This document shows, one piece after another, positions 58,652 to 64,000 of a DNA stretch of 64,000 nucleotides. The DNA is from Cryomorphaceae bacterium BACL29 MAG-121220-bin8 (GTDB lineage Bacteria > Bacteroidota > Bacteroidia > Flavobacteriales > Flavobacteriaceae): contig CAJIYP010000003.1 of NCBI GenBank assembly GCA_905181705.1, positions 248,001 through 312,000 of the forward strand, written 5' to 3'. A model generated the notes under the pieces. It made no database searches. It was not told the origin of the DNA and saw only the letters and a program-made list of their open reading frames with translations. The first letter of the stretch is position 1; the number at the start of each line of letters is the position of its first letter. A program made the translations under genes and the position numbers.

Positions 58652-59806
58652 ATGAATTATTTTTCTTCAAATTTTACCCTTGGTATACTTGGTGGTGGTC
58701 AACTTGGAAAAATGTTATTGCAAGTAACATCAAAATTAAGCATCAAAACAAATATATTAGATTCCAGTAAAGATTCACCTTGTAAAAATCTATGTAATGA
58801 ATTTACCATTGGTAATTTAATGGATTTTGACTCTGTATATAAATTTGGGAAAAAATGTGATTTGATAACATTTGAAATTGAACACATAAATATCGAGGCT
58901 TTAGAAAAATTAGAGTCTGAAGGTGTTCCAGTGTACCCAAGTCCAAGAACTTTAAAAGTTATTCAAGATAAAAGTCTTCAAAAACAATTTTTTATTGATA
59001 ATAATATTCCAACTGCAAATTTTTGGTATTTTAAATCATTTCATGATTTCAAAAAATCTCCTAATAGTAAAGAAATTAAATTCCCCTGTGTTTGGAAAAA
59101 AACAAAATTTGGATATGATGGTTACGGAGTGGAGATTATTAAATCAATTGATGAACTTCTAAAACTTCCAGATAATGAATTTATTATTGAAGAATTAATC
59201 CCTTTTGAAAAAGAATTAGCCACTACAATAGTGAGAAATAAATCAGGAGAAATTGAAGTTTTTCCACTTGTTGAAATGGATTTTAATAAAGAATCAAATC
59301 AAGTTGAATACGTAATATGTCCTGCTCAAGTAAGCAATGAATTAAATACTCTTGGAACTAATATTGCTTTAAAAGTATCTGAATCCTTTAAACACGTTGG
59401 CCTTCTAGCTATTGAAATGTTTTTAACAAAAGACAATAAAATAATAGTTAATGAAGTTGCTCCAAGACCACACAACAGTGCTCATTATTCTATTGAAGCC
59501 TGTGAAAATTCACAATTTCAACAGCATATAAATTCTATATTAAATTTAAGTTTAGGAAGCTCAAAAACTAATATTAATGCAATAATGGTTAATTTAGTAG
59601 GTGAAAAGGGTTATTCAGGACCTGTTCATTATGAAGGAATTGATAGTGCATTTAAATATGGAAATGTTTCAGTTCATATTTATGGAAAGTCTGAAACCAA
59701 ACCCAATAGAAAAATGGGGCATGTAACAATAATTGATAAAGATTTAAAAGTCGGTTTAAATAAAGCTAAATCCGTAAAAGATTTAATAAAAATTAAAACA
59801 AAGTGA
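58652..59806 (+). CDS. purK: 5-(carboxyamino)imidazole ribonucleotide synthase
   Basis: ATP-grasp enzyme that carboxylates AIR to N5-CAIR in purine synthesis. 384 aa: LGILGGGQLGKMLLQ (residues 9-23), LITFEIEHINIEALEKLE, VWKKTKFGYDGYGVEIIKS (ATP-grasp), EELIPFEKELATTIVRN, and NEVAPRPHNSAHYSIEAC with metal-binding residues. A rightward TATTTTTG box at 58630-58637 precedes the ATG by 14 nt. purE follows, so the two consecutive steps are encoded together. Confidence 0.96.
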   Translation: MNYFSSNFTLGILGGGQLGKMLLQVTSKLSIKTNILDSSKDSPCKNLCNEFTIGNLMDFDSVYKFGKKCDLITFEIEHINIEALEKLESEGVPVYPSPRTLKVIQDKSLQKQFFIDNNIPTANFWYFKSFHDFKKSPNSKEIKFPCVWKKTKFGYDGYGVEIIKSIDELLKLPDNEFIIEELIPFEKELATTIVRNKSGEIEVFPLVEMDFNKESNQVEYVICPAQVSNELNTLGTNIALKVSESFKHVGLLAIEMFLTKDNKIIVNEVAPRPHNSAHYSIEACENSQFQQHINSILNLSLGSSKTNINAIMVNLVGEKGYSGPVHYEGIDSAFKYGNVSVHIYGKSETKPNRKMGHVTIIDKDLKVGLNKAKSVKDLIKIKTK

Positions 59807-59808
59807 TT

Positions 59809-60285
59809 ATGGCAAAAGTTGGAATTATAATGGGAAGCAAATCAGATCTGCCTATAATGCAAGAAGCAGTTGATATATTAAATGATTTTGGAATTTCTAA
59901 CGAAGTTGATATTGTTTCTGCACACAGAACACCTGATAAAATGATGGAATACGGTAAAAATGCCCATCAAAGAGGAATTTCTGTTATTATAGCTGGTGCC
60001 GGAGGAGCAGCACATCTTCCAGGCATGATTGCATCTCTAACTCCATTACCTGTCATAGGTGTTCCAATTAAATCTCGAAACTCAATTGATGGTTGGGATT
60101 CTGTATTATCAATTCTTCAAATGCCTAGTGGTGTTCCTGTAGCTACAGTAGCATTAAACGGCTCAAAAAATGCAGGGATTTTAGCTGCCAAGATAATAGG
60201 AACAAGCCAAGTGGATATTCAAAATAAAATAATAGAATATAAGTCTGAACTTAAAAAGAAAGTGATCCAGGATTCTATCCAATAG
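59809..60285 (+). CDS. purE: N5-carboxyaminoimidazole ribonucleotide mutase
   Basis: Moves the carboxyl group of N5-CAIR to give CAIR. 158 aa from the preferred ATG at 59809 (MAKVGIIMGSKSDLPIMQEA); a GTG at 59803 in the same frame overlaps the purK stop. Class I signature: VSAHRTPDKMMEYGKNAHQR with the active-site His, AGAGGAAHLPGMIASLTPLP, GVPVATVALNGSKNAGILAA. It is cotranscribed with purK; its end overlaps the convergent UbiA-like gene by 11 bp. Confidence 0.97.
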   Translation: MAKVGIIMGSKSDLPIMQEAVDILNDFGISNEVDIVSAHRTPDKMMEYGKNAHQRGISVIIAGAGGAAHLPGMIASLTPLPVIGVPIKSRNSIDGWDSVLSILQMPSGVPVATVALNGSKNAGILAAKIIGTSQVDIQNKIIEYKSELKKKVIQDSIQ

Positions 60286-61102
60286 ATTTTTCAAGTAAAA
60301 ATATTATTAACAACCATAATATCGGAATAGATTCAACCCAAAAGCTTGCGAAATGTTTTGCTTGATTCTCCTTTGTAATATATATCATACGGGCTGTGAT
60401 TAAAGCAATTGTGAAATCAGAAATTAAATATATTATAGATAATGGTTGAATTACAAGGTTTATTAATAAGAAAAGGATTAGAAGTAAATAAGCTAACTGT
60501 TTCGTTTTTTTTAGTCCATATAATTGAGGGATTGTTTTTAATTCAATAGAATCAAATTTTAAATCCCTTATTTCAAAAGGAAGGGTATATACTACTACAA
60601 AAATAAATCTTTGGAAAAATAGAATAATAGCGTTTAAATAGTCTACTTCAAGTTCTACTGTAAGAGGAAAAAGAACTGTAACCGCTGCCCAACAAAATGC
60701 AACAATAAATATTTTTATTCGACTATAATTCCTGATATTTCTTTTAGATCTATTAAATGGAATAACATAAATAATGCAAAAAATAGACATGAAAATCCCA
60801 AATAAAATTGTTTGAATTTTTATGTAAAAAAGAGAACAAAACAAACATAATCCACAGAAAAAACTTAAATATTGAATCTTTTTAATAGAAATATTATTTA
60901 CCAAAAAATAATAGGGCAAGGTAGATGCATACTTAATAAAATTATATACAATTATTGTAGCATTGAAAACAATAAATAAAATAATACTATCAAACTCTAT
61001 GCTTAGTCTTAAAGAAGTTATTAGTATTAATGCTAAAACACTCAGAGATAAATGTAAACTTGATTTAATATAAAATTCAAAAATTGAAGATATTTTTTTC
61101 AC
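60275..61102 (-). CDS. UbiA-like multi-pass membrane protein, possibly catalytically altered
   Basis: 275-aa protein with about eight to nine transmembrane segments in the UbiA prenyltransferase layout. The second Asp-rich region is recognisable (VVYTLPFEIRDLKFDSIELK, then TIPQLYGLKKTKQLAYLLL). The first motif (NDxxDxxxD) is missing: the corresponding helix reads NATIIVYNFIKYASTLPYYF with no Asp. So the protein may bind rather than prenylate, or use another chemistry. Convergent with purE. No quinone or carotenoid gene is adjacent. Confidence 0.6.
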   Translation of the reverse strand: MKKISSIFEFYIKSSLHLSLSVLALILITSLRLSIEFDSIILFIVFNATIIVYNFIKYASTLPYYFLVNNISIKKIQYLSFFCGLCLFCSLFYIKIQTILFGIFMSIFCIIYVIPFNRSKRNIRNYSRIKIFIVAFCWAAVTVLFPLTVELEVDYLNAIILFFQRFIFVVVYTLPFEIRDLKFDSIELKTIPQLYGLKKTKQLAYLLLILFLLINLVIQPLSIIYLISDFTIALITARMIYITKENQAKHFASFWVESIPILWLLIIFLLEKSIG

Positions 61103-61200
61103 TCACCCAAAATTATAAAAGTGTTAATAATTAATGCTTTTTAAGTTAAAAACTTTACGTTTTATATATAATTAAATGATTTAATTATATACTATTTAAC

Positions 61201-61208
61201 TATTTTTG
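61201..61208 (+). promoter_or_regulatory. -7 box upstream of gcvP
   Basis: TATTTTTG at 61201-61208 matches TAnnTTTG and lies 22 nt before the gcvP ATG. No clear TTTG is present at the -33 position. The 128-bp gap upstream shows no pattern typical of a glycine riboswitch. Confidence 0.35.
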
Positions 61209-61230
61209 TTTTAAAATTTTATAGAAAAAA

Positions 61231-64000
61231 ATGAAAGGGTTTTCATCTAGACATATCGGAATAAATAAAGAACAAAAAAATTACATGCTTGACTCACTTG
61301 GTATTGATTCTATAGAGCAGTTGATATCTGAAACAATTCCAAAAAATATAAGATTAAAAAAAGATTTAGATTTAGAGGAGGCTTTAAGTGAAAACGAATT
61401 TTTAACTCATATAGAAAAACTATCTAAAAAAAATAAAAATTATAAATCTTTTATAGGTCTTGGATACAATCAGTCTATTACTCCTTCAGTTATAAAAAGA
61501 AATGTTCTAGAAAACCCTAGTTGGTATACAGCATACACACCTTATCAAGCTGAGATTGCGCAAGGTAGAATGGAGGCTTTACTTAATTACCAAACTATTA
61601 TATGTGACTTGACAGGGATGGAACTATCCAATGCTTCATTATTAGACGAAAGTACTTCAGCTGCAGAAGCTATGACAATGCTATATAGTTCCAGGTCTAG
61701 AGAACAAAAAAAAGAGAATGTAAAAAAGTTCTTTGTTTCAAATGATGCACTTGCACAAACAATCTCGCTTATTGAAACAAGAGCTGAACCTCTTGGAATT
61801 GAAGTTGTCATTGGAAAGCTTGATGAATTTAACTTTTCAAATGATTTTTATGGTTGTTTTATGCAATATCCTGGAATACACGGAAGTATTAACGATTTAA
61901 ATAAATATGGTAAAAAAGCTAAGTCTAATGGTATGAAAATTGTAGTTGCAGCGGATATTTTTGCACTATGTCTTTTAAAAGAGCCTTCTAATTTTGGGGC
62001 AGATGTTGTAGTTGGCACATCACAAAGGTTTGGAATTCCCTTAGGATATGGAGGTCCACATGCTGCTTTTTTTGCTACTAAAGAAGAATATAAAAGATCT
62101 ATCCCTGGTAGAATAATAGGATTATCTAAGGATGTTGACGATAACCCTGCTTTGAGAATGGCTTTACAAACTAGGGAGCAACATATTAAAAGAGACAGGG
62201 CTACATCAAATATTTGTACCTCTCAAGTACTATTAGCAGTTATGGCCAGCATGTATGGAGTTTTTCACGGCCCTGATGGTCTTAAAAGCATTGCCTTGAA
62301 AATTCACGAATTGACTGTATTACTTGATAATGCACTAAATAAAATTGGAATAAAACAATTTAACAAAAACTATTTTGACACTTTACTTTTGAAAGGCCCA
62401 ACAGAAAAAATTAAAATTATTGCCGAAAAAAATAAAATCAATTTCAATTATATTGATGACAAACATTTTTCCATCTCAATTAATGAGGCAACTTCACTTA
62501 ATGATATTCAATTGATTGTTGATGTGATTGCAAAAGGGGTTGAAAAAGATTCTGTTATTGTAAGTCAGACTACTAGTGAAAGTAAAATTCCTAAGGATTA
62601 CGTAAGAGAATCTAAATTTTTACAAACAAAAATTTTTAATATTCATCATTCTGAGACGAGTTTAATGAGATATATTAAAAATCTAGAAAGGAAAGATTTA
62701 TCACTAACCCATTCGATGATTTCCCTGGGATCATGTACTATGAAATTAAATGCTGCTTCAGAAATGATTCCTATAAGTTGGTCTAAATGGAATAATATTC
62801 ATCCTTTTGTTCCATTGAATCAAGCTAAAGGTTATCAAATGTTAATTGATAAGTTAGAAAAACAATTAAACGAAGTAACAGGATTTTCAGGAACATCTTT
62901 ACAACCTAACTCTGGAGCTCAAGGAGAGTATGCTGGACTAATGGTAATTAGGGCATATTTAAAAAGTATCTCACAAGGACATAGAAATATTTGTTTAATT
63001 CCATCTTCTGCTCATGGAACGAATCCTGCGTCTGCAGTAATGGCAGGAATGAAGGTAGTAGTTATTGGAACCGATAAGTATGGAAATATTAATGAACAAG
63101 AATTAAAAGAAAAAGCTGAACTTCATCAAGAAAACTTAGCTGCACTGATGGTTACTTACCCCTCAACTCATGGTGTATTTGAATCATCAATTCAAGAAAT
63201 AACTAAAGTAGTTCATGATAATGGAGGGCAAGTATATATGGATGGTGCCAATATGAACGCCCAAGTAGGTTTAACTAATCCTCATATAATAGGGGCAGAT
63301 GTTTGTCACTTAAACCTACACAAAACCTTTGCAATTCCTCATGGTGGAGGCGGGCCTGGAGTTGGTCCAATATGCGTTGCCAAACACTTGGTTCCATTCT
63401 TGCCAAATAATCCAATAATTAATGTTAGTTCCAAAGAAAGTGTTAAATCAATTTCTGCTGCTCCTTGGGGATCAGCCTTGGCTTGTGTTATTTCTTATGG
63501 ATACATTTGTATGCTAGGATCAAAAGGACTAAAATCTTCAACTGAATATGCTATTTTAAATGCAAACTATATAAAATATAGAATTGAAAAACATTATGGT
63601 ATTTTATACCAAGGAGAAAACGGAAGAGCAGCACATGAATTAATAATAGATTGTCGTCCTTTCAAGGAAAACGGAATTGAAGTAATGGATATAGCCAAAC
63701 GATTAATTGATTACGGTTTTCATGCACCTACAGTTTCTTTTCCTGTTCCAGGAACTATGATGATAGAACCGACAGAAAGCGAAAATTTAGATGAAATAGA
63801 TCGTTTTTGTGATGCTATGATAGCCATAAGATTAGAAGTCGAACATTGCACAAAAGAAAATAAAAATAATTTGCTTTGTAATGCTCCCCACACTATTGAA
63901 ATGATAAGTTCAGAAAAATGGAATTACCCATACACTAGAAATGAAGCTGTTTTTCCTTTACCTTTTGTTTAGAAAATAAATTTTGGCCCTCAGTAAGAAG
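61231..64000 (+). CDS. gcvP: Glycine dehydrogenase (decarboxylating) P-protein, frameshifted and cut by window edge
   Basis: PLP-dependent P-protein of the glycine cleavage system, giving CO2 and a methylamine on the H-protein and feeding one-carbon units to folate (folD). The full-length single-chain type: N-half ENPSWYTAYTPYQAEIAQGR, ASLLDESTSAAEAMTMLY; C-half SLGSCTMKLNAASEMIPISW, HLNLHKTFAIPHGGGGPGVG with the PLP Lys698. The frame stops at 63970-63972 after FPLPFV, but one base later it continues ENKFWPSVR to the window end. One missing base restores the usual ending region; about 35-40 more residues are expected beyond 64000. Confidence 0.95.

Noticed and set aside
61103-61230. Glycine riboswitch before gcvP
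   Set aside because: The 128-bp gap is almost pure A/T with no conserved paired elements or GG-rich core.

Overview
The window comes from a low-GC member of the Bacteroidota, most likely a marine surface-water flavobacterium. The evidence is a fused str/S10/spc/alpha ribosomal cluster without tuf, running into carA-eno-gltA; a SusC/SusD pair; good matches to the Bacteroidota -7 promoter box TAnnTTTG; very few Shine-Dalgarno sequences; and a proteorhodopsin gene divergent from a Brp/Blh carotene dioxygenase gene. No rRNA or tRNA gene, insertion sequence, prophage, integron or CRISPR array was recognised. The content is core and housekeeping with short intergenic gaps, as in streamlined marine genomes.

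Layout. 1-3.5 kb: the 3' part of purL. 3.5-10.6 kb: a fatty-acid beta-oxidation operon (MarR regulator, acyl-CoA dehydrogenase, fadN-fadA-fadE-like genes) behind a perfect 22-bp palindrome. 10.6-18.2 kb: an M28 peptidase, two PLP enzymes (diaminopropionate ammonia-lyase type and cysteine/cystathionine synthase type), a LolC/E-type permease divergent from a NamZ-type muramidase, queE, a lipoprotein and a VOC protein. 18.2-26.3 kb: folD, ffh, blh, proteorhodopsin, argS, a small unknown gene and two arginine-modifying-superfamily hydrolases. 26.3-47.0 kb: gltA, eno, carA and the ribosomal cluster, all leftward. 47.0-52.8 kb: susC, susD and an unknown secreted protein. 52.8-58.6 kb: rlmB, a YjjG-type phosphatase, a polysaccharide-deacetylase-like protein, mpl, obg and adk. 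58.6-64 kb: purK, purE, a UbiA-like membrane protein and gcvP, which runs off the right edge.

The physiology this suggests is a light-assisted aerobic heterotroph. It would use fatty acids through beta-oxidation into the TCA cycle (gltA), gain energy from light with a retinal proton pump whose retinal is made by Blh, take up large substrates with SusCD, and recycle peptidoglycan (NamZ, Mpl).

The most striking global signal is eight single-nucleotide reading-frame breaks in seven genes: M28 peptidase, ffh, proteorhodopsin (two), rpsG, rpsL, rlmB and gcvP. In each case the rest of the conserved protein resumes at once in another frame. Because ffh, rpsG and rpsL are essential, these are most simply consensus errors in the sequence rather than pseudogenes, and I annotate full spans across them. 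I found no convincing undescribed multi-gene system. The most unusual features are a 19-codon mini-ORF behind a perfect 8-nt Shine-Dalgarno in the rpsL-susC gap, the repeat-expanded acidic tail of ribosomal protein L17, the MarR palindrome, and two membrane or envelope proteins that seem to lack their families' catalytic motifs.
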